A DNA stretch of 53,362 bases from Clostridiales bacterium (GCA_022773945.1 JALFNS010000016.1:1-53362); one strand, 5' to 3'; positions 16,876 through 25,010 are shown, counted from the first letter of the stretch. The notes: a model not told the origin generated them from the sequence alone. Numbers and translations: made by a program.

Positions 16876-17890
16876 GAAGTCCCCGCCGGAGAGTGAAATC
16901 ACCTCCCGCTACTGCCTCCTAAAACTGAAAAGGCAGATAATTATACTTATACTTGCAGGCTTCCTGGTTCTGGCTCTCGATATGATTACTTCTTCCATGT
17001 CCGGAGGAATCACCTTCATCAGCAAGAAAGGTGAGATATACATGATGAGGCCGGACAGCGGAAGTGCATCTGACAGCTCCGGCGTCACTGCCACAGTTGA
17101 GCTTGAAGACGGAACTCTGGAGAAGAAATTCAATTTCCGTCTGGAACCTCAGGGGAGCAATGATGAAAAAAAGTCGGCTTCTGGAGAACCCTCCGAAGAG
17201 ACCGACCCCCGCGAAGAAGCTGTTAAGGAGCTCACAGATATAGTCTCCTCAATTAATGAAGACGTATCGCATAAATATGTTGCCCTCCCCTCTCATCTTT
17301 CAACAGGTGAGATTATAAACTGGAAGGTTGAGAAGACCGGTAACAGCATTGTTATAATTGCCGGCATGATTCTGATTCTCTTTCTTCTGATAAAAAACAG
17401 ATATGCCCCTCTGCAGAAGCTTCAGAAGGAGCATCAGGAATCAATAGCACGACAGCTTCCGGAATTTGTAAACAGGCTGGTACTGCTTCTCAACGCAGGG
17501 CTTATCCTCAACACAGCCTTCCTGCGCTCTGTTGAGGAAAGCCTCCGGTACAGCGAAAACGACAGCGATTATTTCTGTCGGAACATGAAGAGAATTTACG
17601 TGACCATAGGCAGCACCAACGGCTCCTTCAGCCGGGAGTTCAGGGAGTTCGCCAGAAGCTCCGGCTCCGGAGAGGTCATGAGAATAAGCAATATCATCAG
17701 CGACAATATCAGCAAGGGTGTGGAGCTTACGGATAAGCTGTGCAGTGAGAGCGAGCTTCTGTGGCTCAACAGGAAGAAGTACTGTGAGGAAAAGGGCCGC
17801 ATTGCGGAAACCAAACTCACCCTCCCGCTAACGATTTTTCTTCTTGTGCTGGTCATCATTACCGTGAGTCCCGCCCTGCTTGAATTGTAA
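16862..17890 (+). CDS. TadC-like pilus assembly platform protein with large extracytoplasmic insert
   Basis: The protein has 342 residues. TM1 (about 26-44) is followed by an external region of about 110 residues (45-155) rich in Ser/Glu/Lys, then TM2 (about 160-178), the type II secretion F-like domain (about 190-310) and a final helix (318-340). TadC proteins normally lack such a long insert between the first helices, so this may contact the cell-wall side of the pilus. It overlaps tadB by 14 bp. The pilin gene follows after 21 bp with its own AAGGAGG. Confidence 0.78.
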   Translation: MLKSRKSPPESEITSRYCLLKLKRQIIILILAGFLVLALDMITSSMSGGITFISKKGEIYMMRPDSGSASDSSGVTATVELEDGTLEKKFNFRLEPQGSNDEKKSASGEPSEETDPREEAVKELTDIVSSINEDVSHKYVALPSHLSTGEIINWKVEKTGNSIVIIAGMILILFLLIKNRYAPLQKLQKEHQESIARQLPEFVNRLVLLLNAGLILNTAFLRSVEESLRYSENDSDYFCRNMKRIYVTIGSTNGSFSREFREFARSSGSGEVMRISNIISDNISKGVELTDKLCSESELLWLNRKKYCEEKGRIAETKLTLPLTIFLLVLVIITVSPALLEL

Positions 17891-17911
17891 TAAATGAGAA
17901 GGAGGTATTGA

Positions 17912-18046
17912 ATGAACAAGAAAGGAATGGAACTCGTGCAGGTGGCTATCCTGGTGGCTATAGCCGTCGCTCTGGGCCTTATTTTCAGAACACAGATTAC
18001 AGATTTCGTCAACAGGACTTTCGAAAGTCTGAATCAGTTCAACTGA
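17912..18046 (+). CDS. Flp-type pilin subunit (44 residues)
   Basis: This small gene encodes M-N-K-K-G followed by M-E-L-V-Q-V and a long hydrophobic helix (residues 9-25), ending in a short polar tail with N-Q-F-N. A strong AAGGAGG lies 8 nt before the ATG. The K-K-G/M-E junction looks like a prepilin cleavage site: positively charged leader, Gly at -1, and a hydrophobic assembly helix. Unusually, Glu is at +2 and Gln at +5 rather than Glu at +5. It sits between tadC and tadE, where a Flp major pilin is expected. Its TGA shares one base with the next ATG (TGATG). Confidence 0.82.
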   Translation: MNKKGMELVQVAILVAIAVALGLIFRTQITDFVNRTFESLNQFN

Positions 18047-18453
18047 TGAAACAGATTCTGAGATTACCCGGGAACAGACGCGGCAGCGCCATTGCGGAAG
18101 CAGCCATTGTCCTGCCGGTTACAATCATGGTCACGGTTACGGTCCTTCTGATAATTGTTTTCTTTTCCAATTTATCCATGGAACAGAGCCGTATGCACAT
18201 GGCCATAAGGGAAATCGCCGGAACCGGCGAGGGTCACACAGTGACAGTAAGCAGTCAGCCTGCTTTTTCGGGAAGAATCTCTACGGATGATGAATATGTG
18301 CGCGGGGAAAGCCGACTTACGCTTCCGGATCTTTTCTCAATGCTCAATTCGGACAGTTCATCTGTTGAAGCAAGAGGTCGGAAATGGAATGGAGTTAAAA
18401 ATGCCGGGAACAGCACATGGCTCAGTAAAGCCGGAAACAACAGCCTCAAATAA
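18046..18453 (+). CDS. TadE-like minor pilin
   Basis: The protein has 135 residues. After a basic leader (R-R-G) comes S-A-I-A-E-A-A-I-V-L-P-V and a hydrophobic helix to about residue 42, the classic TadE prepilin-like N-terminus with Glu at +5. The remaining ectodomain is small and Ser-rich. The start ATG overlaps the pilin stop by one base. The 3' end overlaps the DUF5702 gene by 53 bp. Confidence 0.8.
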   Translation: MKQILRLPGNRRGSAIAEAAIVLPVTIMVTVTVLLIIVFFSNLSMEQSRMHMAIREIAGTGEGHTVTVSSQPAFSGRISTDDEYVRGESRLTLPDLFSMLNSDSSSVEARGRKWNGVKNAGNSTWLSKAGNNSLK

Positions 18454-19006
18454 AAAAGGCAGTATAACCGTTTTCATATGCATAACTCTGCCCGTACTGA
18501 TTGCAATGACACTCGCCCTCATCTATGCGGGGCGCGAGATGTCTGCGGTCAGCCGTGCGGACAGCATTATGAATCTGGCGGGTTATTCACTTCTGTCGGA
18601 ATACGATTCCTACGTGCAGGATGAATACGGGCTGTTTCTGGTGAATGTTTCCGATGAGCTTCTTACCCGCAAGCTTAAGAGCTATGTAGGTTTCTCAACC
18701 GCTTCTATGGAGGATATGAATCTTAACAGCTGCCGTGTGTCATCCCGGGGCTACGCAGTCGTGGAGCCTGCCATGATAGAAAACCAGATTATGGAATTTA
18801 TGAAACATCCTTCGGCAGTATCCGCAGCAATAACGGATAAACGGGAGAAAAACACTATGACAGAACATACTCTGAGGCATGGTCCCACGAAGGTGTCTCT
18901 GCCTTCACGGGAGCTTCCCGACAGCAATTTCATAGATAAGGTATCCTCCTTCGGTAACAGTATCAGCAGCGGAGACAACCTGCTGAAGGAAGGAACGGAT
19001 GAATAA
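18401..19006 (+). CDS. DUF5702-type TadG-like pilus protein, N-terminal part
   Basis: The ATG at 18401 has GGAG 6 nt upstream. After a short cytoplasmic lead, K-K-G-S-I-T-V-F and a hydrophobic helix (about 24-45) precede a Glu/Tyr-rich ectodomain with S-E-Y-D-S-Y-V-Q-D-E-Y-G-L-F, the DUF5702 pattern seen in clostridial Tad operons. The reading frame stops at TAA 19004-19006, but the same frame resumes with ATG at 19010 and the missing DUF5702 C-terminal part. This is therefore one gene split by an in-frame stop, or two coupled genes. Confidence 0.7.
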   Translation: MPGTAHGSVKPETTASNKKGSITVFICITLPVLIAMTLALIYAGREMSAVSRADSIMNLAGYSLLSEYDSYVQDEYGLFLVNVSDELLTRKLKSYVGFSTASMEDMNLNSCRVSSRGYAVVEPAMIENQIMEFMKHPSAVSAAITDKREKNTMTEHTLRHGPTKVSLPSRELPDSNFIDKVSSFGNSISSGDNLLKEGTDE

Positions 19007-19009
19007 CTC

Positions 19010-19648
19010 ATGGGGAGCTACATACTGACGATTTTTAACAGCGAAACCACCCTGAGAAACAGTGAGCATTTTTTCAGAAACGAAGTGGAATACATTATGT
19101 CGGGAAAATACTCCGACGAGGAAAATCTGAAAGCTGCCGGCAGAGCGATAAGAGCTCTACGCACAGGTCCCAACCTGGCACACATATATTCCGATCCGAC
19201 TAAACTTGCATCAGTAACGGCCGCTGCGGAAGCAGTCACGCCGGGGCCTCTGGGAACACTGACAGCACTGGGGATAGCCACTGCCTGGGCAGCTGTTGAA
19301 TCGGCAAACGATTTTAATCTGCTTAAATCAGGACACCGCGTTCCTCTGGTCAAGGACAACCTTTCATGGGCCACAGACCTTGACGGCGTTATTTCCGGAG
19401 TCCTCAGTGAAGACAGCACAGAGGCAATTGTTCCTCAGAAGGAATCAGGTCTGAGATACGATGAGTACATGAGAATACTGCTTACAATCAAGGATGATAA
19501 TCTGGTGACAGCCCGCATACTGGATCTGGTACAGATTAATATGAGGAAAAGCCATGACAACGATTTTCTCATAGGCGACTGTGCCGCCGGTCTCTCAATA
19601 AAAGCCACAATAAACGACAGAGACTTCAGCTATGATAAAAAATACTAA
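19010..19648 (+). CDS. DUF5702-type pilus protein, C-terminal part (after in-frame TAA)
   Basis: The protein has 212 residues, in the same frame as the preceding gene and starting 3 nt after its stop. Y-I-L-T-I-F, N-E-V-E-Y-I-M-S-G-K-Y-S-D-E-E-N-L and I-Y-S-D-P-T-K match the typical second half of DUF5702 proteins. It has no signal or anchor of its own, so as a separate protein it could not reach the outside alone. GAAGGAACGG about 12 nt before ATG 19010 might allow re-initiation. A nonsense mutation or sequencing error is equally possible. Confidence 0.6.
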   Translation: MGSYILTIFNSETTLRNSEHFFRNEVEYIMSGKYSDEENLKAAGRAIRALRTGPNLAHIYSDPTKLASVTAAAEAVTPGPLGTLTALGIATAWAAVESANDFNLLKSGHRVPLVKDNLSWATDLDGVISGVLSEDSTEAIVPQKESGLRYDEYMRILLTIKDDNLVTARILDLVQINMRKSHDNDFLIGDCAAGLSIKATINDRDFSYDKKY

Positions 19649-20393
19649 AAAAGGGTCACATACAATAGAGGCTGCTCTTCTGCTCCCTCTGCTCGTGCTG
19701 TCGCTTCTGTCACTGGGCTATATAATACGCTGTGATTCATTATGGGAGAATGCTGTCTACTGCAGTGTCGACGAGTGTATCGCTTTTTCCGAAAAAACCG
19801 TTCCCGTCTCCCCTTCTGTGCTTAGTGACAGAGTGGAGAAACGGCTGATGTCGGAGAGAAATCACCCGGATACCGTGGAGGTGACCAATGTTATCTCCGG
19901 ATATCGTGACGGTCTGAGCAGCAGGCTGACCTCCTTCGCCATAAACGAAGAAGTGCACATGAGTCTTCCCGTCGGATTTGAGAAGGATGTCTCATTCCGG
20001 GGCAAACTCAAGTACAGAAGCTTTTGCGGTCATACCTACAGAAGTTCCGGCATGGGAAGCGAAGGTCTGGAAACCTATGAAGGTGAAAATCCGGTATGGA
20101 TATTTCCGAGACAGGGAGAAAAGTATCACAGCGAAAGCTGCACCTACGTTAAAGCCACCGTCAGAAGTGCTGTTCTGACTTCATCACTTAAGCGGGATTA
20201 TTCACCCTGCGGCCTCTGCGGTTCAGGGGATATTCGTGAAGGAAGCATCGTATTCATTTTTCGAAGCGAAAATTCGGCATACCACCGCAGCACCTGCAGC
20301 TCTATCAACAGACATACAACTGTCATCGACAGATCTGAAGCTGTGGAGCGGGGTTACACTCCCTGCTCCAAATGCGGCGGCGGGGCTGACTAA
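19632..20393 (+). CDS. TadE-like pseudopilin with two C-terminal Cys-rich domains
   Basis: The protein has 253 residues. K-K-G-S-H-T-I-E-A-A and a hydrophobic helix (about 10-33) form a TadE-like N-terminus with Glu at +5. The C-terminal half has two tandem copies of a motif: aromatic strand, Y-H-x-x-x-C, about 20-25 residues, then Y-x-P-C-x-x-C. The copies lie at about 150-199 and 207-250. The same pattern ends many extracellular nucleases and competence-related proteins and is thought to bind metal or be disulfide-linked. Such an arrangement on a Tad pseudopilin is unusual. It overlaps the upstream gene by 17 bp. Confidence 0.78.
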   Translation: MIKNTKKGSHTIEAALLLPLLVLSLLSLGYIIRCDSLWENAVYCSVDECIAFSEKTVPVSPSVLSDRVEKRLMSERNHPDTVEVTNVISGYRDGLSSRLTSFAINEEVHMSLPVGFEKDVSFRGKLKYRSFCGHTYRSSGMGSEGLETYEGENPVWIFPRQGEKYHSESCTYVKATVRSAVLTSSLKRDYSPCGLCGSGDIREGSIVFIFRSENSAYHRSTCSSINRHTTVIDRSEAVERGYTPCSKCGGGAD

Positions 20394-20425
20394 AAGGGGA
20401 TTTATATATAAGAGAGGAAATTGAA

Positions 20426-20962
20426 ATGTGGAGAAACAATGAATACAAGTTATCCCTGCGGGAGGACTCCATACATGAATACGAGAAAATAATGCTGACC
20501 TCGGGAGACTGCGGGTATCTTCTTCCTATGGTTTTCATGGGAGTTAACGATCAGGAGATTGCCTTCTACCAGTGCGGCGGATTCTGCCCTCTCAGCGAGT
20601 TCCGCCTTGAGAAGACAGAGGATGTCATCTACGTGCTTGAGAAGGTGCTCCTCATCCTGAGCAGGGTTCCCGACTATCTTATAACACCTTCGAGACTTAC
20701 GGTCACAGAGGACACCGTATTCTACAACGAGACAAGCGGGGAAATCAAACTGGCCTATGTTCCCCTTCCGGATGAGGATGTGAATATGCGAAAACACCTT
20801 GTCGCCTTCGTAACCCTGCTGGGCAGAGAAATAAGTGACGGGCTGGAGGCCTATCTTGAGGAAGCGGCCGCTCTGGTCGGCAACGCCTCTTTTGAAATCA
20901 GAGACATTGTCAATCAGCTGGGTCTTCTCAGAAGAAAGCTGTATTCAGCCACCGTTCAATAG
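20426..20962 (+). CDS. DUF6382-like protein, last gene of the Tad operon
   Basis: The protein has 178 residues after a GAGAGGAA ribosome-binding site and a 32-bp gap from the previous gene. The pattern (early beta-rich domain, L-L-P-M-V-F, a helical stretch with V-L-E-K-V-L-L-I-L, then V-F-Y-N-E-T-S-G-E-I-K-L-A-Y-V-P) resembles DUF6382, usually the N-terminal half of an FHA-domain protein encoded with clostridial Tad pili. Here no FHA domain or membrane segment follows, so it is a stand-alone or truncated form. The assignment is by pattern only. Confidence 0.65.
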   Translation: MWRNNEYKLSLREDSIHEYEKIMLTSGDCGYLLPMVFMGVNDQEIAFYQCGGFCPLSEFRLEKTEDVIYVLEKVLLILSRVPDYLITPSRLTVTEDTVFYNETSGEIKLAYVPLPDEDVNMRKHLVAFVTLLGREISDGLEAYLEEAAALVGNASFEIRDIVNQLGLLRRKLYSATVQ

Positions 20963-20975
20963 GCCGACATAGCGG

Positions 20976-21008
20976 GAAAGGCTGCCGCATAACACGCGGC
21001 AGCCTTTC
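20976..21008. terminator. terminator between Tad operon and dehydrogenase-like gene
   Basis: A perfect 13-bp stem (GAAAGGCTGCCGC, 20976-20988, pairing with 20996-21008) has a 7-nt loop. It sits between converging genes. The T-tracts on both sides are weak (CTCCTTATCTT on the plus strand). Confidence 0.75.
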
Positions 21009-21038
21009 TCCTTATCTTCTTCCCATATAAGACAGTAT

Positions 21039-22343
21039 TTACAGTTCAACCTTTGTTACCGTAGGGCCGTCCCACCAAGGCTTGAATTCCTTAACAGGAT
21101 CCTGCTCCTTGAAGTACGGATCGTCGTATACGAATCTTCTCTCTACGGTTATCTCCAGCTCCTTAGCCCATTCCAGATACTGATCGTTCTCTTCTTCGGT
21201 AAGCATATCCGATGAGATGAATCCTGTCTGGCTCATCTTATCGTTCACGAAGAGCTTGGTGAAGAGGAATCCGCCCTGTCCTGTCAGGTACTGTTCGCCG
21301 GATACTCCGAACTTCTCGTAGGACTCTGCGAATCCCGGTGCGAAGAGGTGAGATTCAACTCTCACGTCCTTGCCGTCCTTCTTGCCGATAGCTTCAACTA
21401 CGAAAGCTCCGTTATCCGTTACAAGACCTTCGTCCAGGATTTCCTTGATTTCGTGGTCGAAACGCGGCGGTTTAGGCAGAGCATTCAGGATTACGTTGTG
21501 AGTGTTAACCATCTGTCCGTCAATCTCAACCGGTGTTCTCTTGAGGAGTCCTGCTCTGGCCAGAGGCTCTGCGAATTCAACTCCGACGCCGCCGTACTTG
21601 AAGAAAATGTTGTGAGCTCCCTTGAAGAGTGTCTTGCTGTTTCTTCCCATGTAGAACGGTTCATCGTGAGCGTGTTCAACGAATCTTACCGGATATCCCA
21701 CATAATCATAATTTCTGACTATAGGGAATGCGAACGGCTTCGTGTTGACAATCTCGTCATTGATATAAGCAACCGGCAGGTCGTCCATATCATTGAGGGC
21801 AACCTGAGGTGACCACCAGTAAGGCTGGAATCTCTTGGCCTCAACGCCTTCATAAACATTCATGTATATAGTGTCGCATTCATCAATGTCCTTCATTGTG
21901 TCTCTGGCGAGAACGCACATAGTTCCCGGAGCCGAGCCCGTTCCCATTATTGCCAGCTTGTCGATTTCCTTGAACTTCTTGTCATACTCTGTCAGCAGTA
22001 TGTCCATGCACTTTTCCCATGTTTCTGCGAAACCTTCAGGTGCCGCGAAATCCTGATAGTTACACTTGGCCTCAAGAGCTGCTTCTATTACATTGATTCC
22101 GAACTCCAGAGGAAGAGCATTTACAACCAGGTCGCAGCCTTCAATGAGAGGAATGATGTTCTCCTTCTTGCCTGCGTCAACAAAGCATCCCTCTGCCTTG
22201 GTAATGGCTGCTGCCAGTTCCTTGGCAGCTGCTTCGTCATAGTCGGCACATATAACCTTGTCAACATTCGGCTCTCTGTCAAGTCTCTTAACAACAGTAG
22301 TTCCCTGTGCGCCTGTTCCCAGTACTAATACTTTCTTTCCCAT
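21039..22343 (-). CDS. saccharopine dehydrogenase-family oxidoreductase, copy 1
   Basis: The protein has 434 residues; the ATG follows AAAGGAG. The N-terminus has V-L-V-L-G-T-G-A-Q-G-T, a Rossmann NAD(P)-binding loop, and A-D-Y-D ending strand 2 (NAD-type). G-C-D-L-V-V-N-A-L-P and G-T-G-S-A-P-G follow, as in the COG1748 saccharopine/homospermidine dehydrogenase superfamily. It is a paralog of the 47715-49007 gene: both share F-Q-P-(Y/F)-W-W-S-P and Y-L-T-G-Q-G-G. The substrate is unknown; an amino acid or opine-like compound is likely. The promoter has operator site B and the divergent AraC regulator. A MATE gene follows copy 2 but not this copy. Confidence 0.85.
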   Translation of the reverse strand: MGKKVLVLGTGAQGTTVVKRLDREPNVDKVICADYDEAAAKELAAAITKAEGCFVDAGKKENIIPLIEGCDLVVNALPLEFGINVIEAALEAKCNYQDFAAPEGFAETWEKCMDILLTEYDKKFKEIDKLAIMGTGSAPGTMCVLARDTMKDIDECDTIYMNVYEGVEAKRFQPYWWSPQVALNDMDDLPVAYINDEIVNTKPFAFPIVRNYDYVGYPVRFVEHAHDEPFYMGRNSKTLFKGAHNIFFKYGGVGVEFAEPLARAGLLKRTPVEIDGQMVNTHNVILNALPKPPRFDHEIKEILDEGLVTDNGAFVVEAIGKKDGKDVRVESHLFAPGFAESYEKFGVSGEQYLTGQGGFLFTKLFVNDKMSQTGFISSDMLTEEENDQYLEWAKELEITVERRFVYDDPYFKEQDPVKEFKPWWDGPTVTKVEL

Positions 22344-22394
22344 GGATCACATCTCCTTTGTTTCATGAGCAACTTAATTTTTTATCCTAAAAAA

Positions 22395-22400
22395 ATTATC
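22395..22400 (-). promoter_or_regulatory. -10 box of dehydrogenase copy 1 promoter
   Basis: GATAAT on the minus strand is exactly 23 bp from operator B, matching the spacing at sites A and C. It lacks a consensus -35 box, as expected for an activated promoter. Confidence 0.65.
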
Positions 22401-22423
22401 CACCAGGTTCGGCGCTTGTTCTA

Positions 22424-22470
22424 TAGCTGTTTTTTATTACTTAAATTCATTTTTATCTAAAATTTGACTA
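22424..22470. promoter_or_regulatory. operator site B (47-bp inverted repeat)
   Basis: The left arm is TAGCTGTTTTTTA (22424-22436); the right arm on the minus strand is TAGTCAAATTTTA (22470-22458). It lies between the dehydrogenase and araC genes. The right arm includes TTGACT, the -35 box of the araC promoter. Confidence 0.78.
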
Positions 22471-22492
22471 TAAGACCGGAATATTGTATGAT
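22464..22492 (+). promoter_or_regulatory. leaderless promoter of araC-family regulator 1
   Basis: TTGACT (22464-22469), 17 bp, TATGAT (22487-22492), then 6 nt to the ATG at 22499 with no Shine-Dalgarno sequence. The -35 box is inside the operator arm, so a bound regulator would probably block its own transcription. Confidence 0.72.
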
Positions 22493-22498
22493 TATGAC

Positions 22499-23458
22499 AT
22501 GAAACTTGACAATTACAATCTGACATTTAAGAAGAATCTGCCCTTCCATGCGGAGCTTCTTCATATCACCAAACTCCTCCCCCACAGGCATGAAAAAGAG
22601 CTTGAACTGATCTTCTGCCTTGAGGGTTCCGTTAACATGGAGGCGGCCGATCAGAAGTACACTCTGACCGCCGGACAGATTCATTCAATAGATTATGACG
22701 ACGTGCATCGCATCTGGTCTGACTGTGAGAACACCATTCTCATATTCCACATGGATCTTTCCGCCTTCGATGACTGGGACAAGACGTGCAACATGCTCTT
22801 TTCCTGTGAGAGCAATCACCTCTTCCCCTATCAGGAAAAACCTATGGCGGACGTGAAGGACATAATCCTGTCTCTTTCCTATGAATTCTTCACGGACTGT
22901 CCTTCGCCGGAGCTGTACTATAAGCCTTTGCGCCGGCTTCTGGATATAATCATTCAGTATTTCAACTGGTTCAACTACGAGAACCAGGACAACTACATGA
23001 ATCCGGAACTCTACGAAAGATTTCACCGGGTTCTGGAATACTGCCTGGACAACTACAGGAACAAAATCTCCATATCCAACATTGCCAGAGAGGAGAACAT
23101 AAACAGAAACTACTTCTCACAGTTTATAGGCAAGACCGTATTTTCAAGCTTCAGCAAGATGATAAGCTACATAAGATGCTACTACGCCGAGAGGCTGCTG
23201 CTTGAAACCAGTATGCCAAATTCGGAGATTTCCTTTGAATGCGGATTTTCGGATCCCAAATATTTCTATGCATCTTTTAAGGATATGTGGGGCCGCACAC
23301 CTACAGAGCACAGAAAGATTTATCTGGACTACTACAGGGAATGCCTCAAAATAAAAGGCGGCACCACCGCCGAACTCTTTTCGGACAGTGACGCCGCGTC
23401 ATATATCAAGGATTATATCGGCAGATGGCATCAGGAAAAAATCCTCACTATGCTGTAA
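22499..23458 (+). CDS. AraC-family transcriptional regulator, copy 1
   Basis: The protein has 319 residues from ATG 22499. An in-frame TTG at 22484 precedes the predicted transcription start and is rejected. Residues about 20-95 form a cupin-like sensor domain (H-R-H-E-K-E-L-E-L, G-S-V, L-T-A-G-Q). Residues about 175-275 are the double helix-turn-helix AraC domain, with I-A-R-E-E-N-I-N-R-N-Y-F-S-Q-F and I-S-F-E-C-G-F-S-D-P-K-Y-F. It is a paralog of the 49155 regulator, including a shared C-terminal tail. It likely activates the divergent dehydrogenase and represses itself through operator B. Confidence 0.9.
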   Translation: MKLDNYNLTFKKNLPFHAELLHITKLLPHRHEKELELIFCLEGSVNMEAADQKYTLTAGQIHSIDYDDVHRIWSDCENTILIFHMDLSAFDDWDKTCNMLFSCESNHLFPYQEKPMADVKDIILSLSYEFFTDCPSPELYYKPLRRLLDIIIQYFNWFNYENQDNYMNPELYERFHRVLEYCLDNYRNKISISNIAREENINRNYFSQFIGKTVFSSFSKMISYIRCYYAERLLLETSMPNSEISFECGFSDPKYFYASFKDMWGRTPTEHRKIYLDYYRECLKIKGGTTAELFSDSDAASYIKDYIGRWHQEKILTML

Positions 23459-23464
23459 TTCACC

Positions 23465-24892
23465 TTATTTGGTTCCCTCGATCATATCATTCTTGAGCTT
23501 CCATAAATCGTAGGAAAGGTCAACATAATACGTCTGCGGATTCTCGAATCTCTTCATCTCATCCCACATGAGATCAAGCTGCTCTGCACAGTAGGACTTG
23601 ATTTCGTCTATCGAAGGAGATTCGTATACGCACTCGCCGTTTCTGAAGATTTCCTTTCTCAGGTTCTTGACATAGTAGTTGCTGATTTTCTTTCTCTTCC
23701 ACACGGCATTAGGATCGAAAATCTCGTACTCCTCAACTTCCGGGATTTCCTCTCCGTCGAGAGCGATAATGTCGCAGAGAGCCCTGTTTGTATCCTTGTC
23801 AAAGAGTCTGTAGAGAGTCTTGAATCCCGGCGTGGTAATCTTCTCAACGTTCTCGCTCACCTTAATCTTAGGTATGAGTTTACCGTCAACCTCTACTGCC
23901 GCCAGCTTGTAGACTCCTCCGAATACAGGCTCCGACTTGGCCGTTATCATTCTCTCACCCACACCGAAGGAATCTATGCATGCTCCCTCCTGAATTACAT
24001 CTCTGATAATATACTCGTCGAGAGAGTTGGATATTACGATTTTGCAGTCCTCAAGTCCCGCATCGTCCAGCATCTTTCTGGCCTTCTTCGTCAGGTATGC
24101 TATGTCTCCGCTGTCAATTCTTATTCCCTTGTTAGGCGGATCCAGCTCCTTGAACACCTTGATTGCGGCAGGCACACCCGATTTCAGAACATTGTATGTG
24201 TCCACCAGCAGAGTGGCATTGGTCGGATACTGCTCCACATATGTTTTGAAAGCCTCATACTCATTGTCAAACATCTGAACCCAGCTGTGAGCCATGGTTC
24301 CCAGTGCCGGCGTTCCGAACTCTCTGTCGGCAATGGTGCAGGCTGTTCCCGCACATCCGCCTATATATGAAGCTCTGGCTCCGTATACAGCAGCGGTGGT
24401 GCTGTGCGCTCTGCGGGTACCGAATTCCATTACCGGTCTTCCCTCGGCAGCTCTGACTATGCGGCTTGCCTTGGTGGCTATAAGGCTCTGGTGATTAACC
24501 AGAAGCAGTATCATCGTCTCCACGAACTGCGCCTGCATAACAGGACCTCTGACCGTGATTATAGGTTCATAGGGGAATATAGGTGTTCCCTCCGGAACAG
24601 CCCATACATCACATGTGAATTTGAAGTTCTTAAGGTATTCCAGGAACTTGTCGCTGAATATACCCTTGCTTCTCAGGTATTCAATATCTTCATCGTCAAA
24701 TTCAAGACCCTTCAGATATTCAATTACCTGTTCCAGCCCTGCCATGATGGCGTATCCGCCCTCGTCCGGAATTCTTCTGAAAAACATGTCGAAGTATGCT
24801 ATCTCGTCGCTCATTCCCGCTTCGAAATAACCGTTCGCCATAGTAATCTCATAAAAGTCCGTCAGCATGGTCAGGTTAATTTTCTCAATCAT
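23465..24892 (-). CDS. pncB: nicotinate phosphoribosyltransferase PncB
   Basis: This enzyme salvages nicotinate, with PRPP and ATP, to nicotinate mononucleotide for NAD synthesis. The 475-residue protein starts M-I-E-K-I-N-L-T-M-L-T-D-F-Y-E-I-T-M-A-N-G, typical of the Bacillota type. It contains E-F-G-T-R-R-A-H-S, G-T-M-A-H-S-W-V-Q and R-I-D-S-G-D, the motifs around the active site and phosphate loop. AAGGAGAG precedes the ATG. It has its own promoter (24945-24973) and converges on the araC gene with a 6-bp gap. Confidence 0.95.
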   Translation of the reverse strand: MIEKINLTMLTDFYEITMANGYFEAGMSDEIAYFDMFFRRIPDEGGYAIMAGLEQVIEYLKGLEFDDEDIEYLRSKGIFSDKFLEYLKNFKFTCDVWAVPEGTPIFPYEPIITVRGPVMQAQFVETMILLLVNHQSLIATKASRIVRAAEGRPVMEFGTRRAHSTTAAVYGARASYIGGCAGTACTIADREFGTPALGTMAHSWVQMFDNEYEAFKTYVEQYPTNATLLVDTYNVLKSGVPAAIKVFKELDPPNKGIRIDSGDIAYLTKKARKMLDDAGLEDCKIVISNSLDEYIIRDVIQEGACIDSFGVGERMITAKSEPVFGGVYKLAAVEVDGKLIPKIKVSENVEKITTPGFKTLYRLFDKDTNRALCDIIALDGEEIPEVEEYEIFDPNAVWKRKKISNYYVKNLRKEIFRNGECVYESPSIDEIKSYCAEQLDLMWDEMKRFENPQTYYVDLSYDLWKLKNDMIEGTK

Positions 24893-24944
24893 TTTTCTCT
24901 CCTTACCCTTTCGGGCATAAGCCTCCGAAATACGTATTGTTCCT

Positions 24945-24973
24945 ATTGTACACCAGAAGCGGCTTTAATTCAA
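24945..24973 (-). promoter_or_regulatory. pncB promoter
   Basis: On the minus strand TTGAAT (24968-24973) and TACAAT (24945-24950) are separated by 17 bp. The leader is about 45 nt and has a normal ribosome-binding site. Confidence 0.65.
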
Positions 24974-24976
24974 GAA

Positions 24977-24997
24977 AGAGACGGGTTCTCCGCCTCT
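24977..24997 (-). terminator. weak hairpin after uvrA
   Basis: On the minus strand an 8-bp stem (AGAGGCGG against CCGTCTCT, one G-U pair) follows the uvrA stop by about 13 nt and is followed by TTCTTGAATT. The T-tract is poor, and the sequence adjoins the pncB -35 box. Confidence 0.4.
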
Positions 24998-25010
24998 CTT
25001 CTCACTATTG

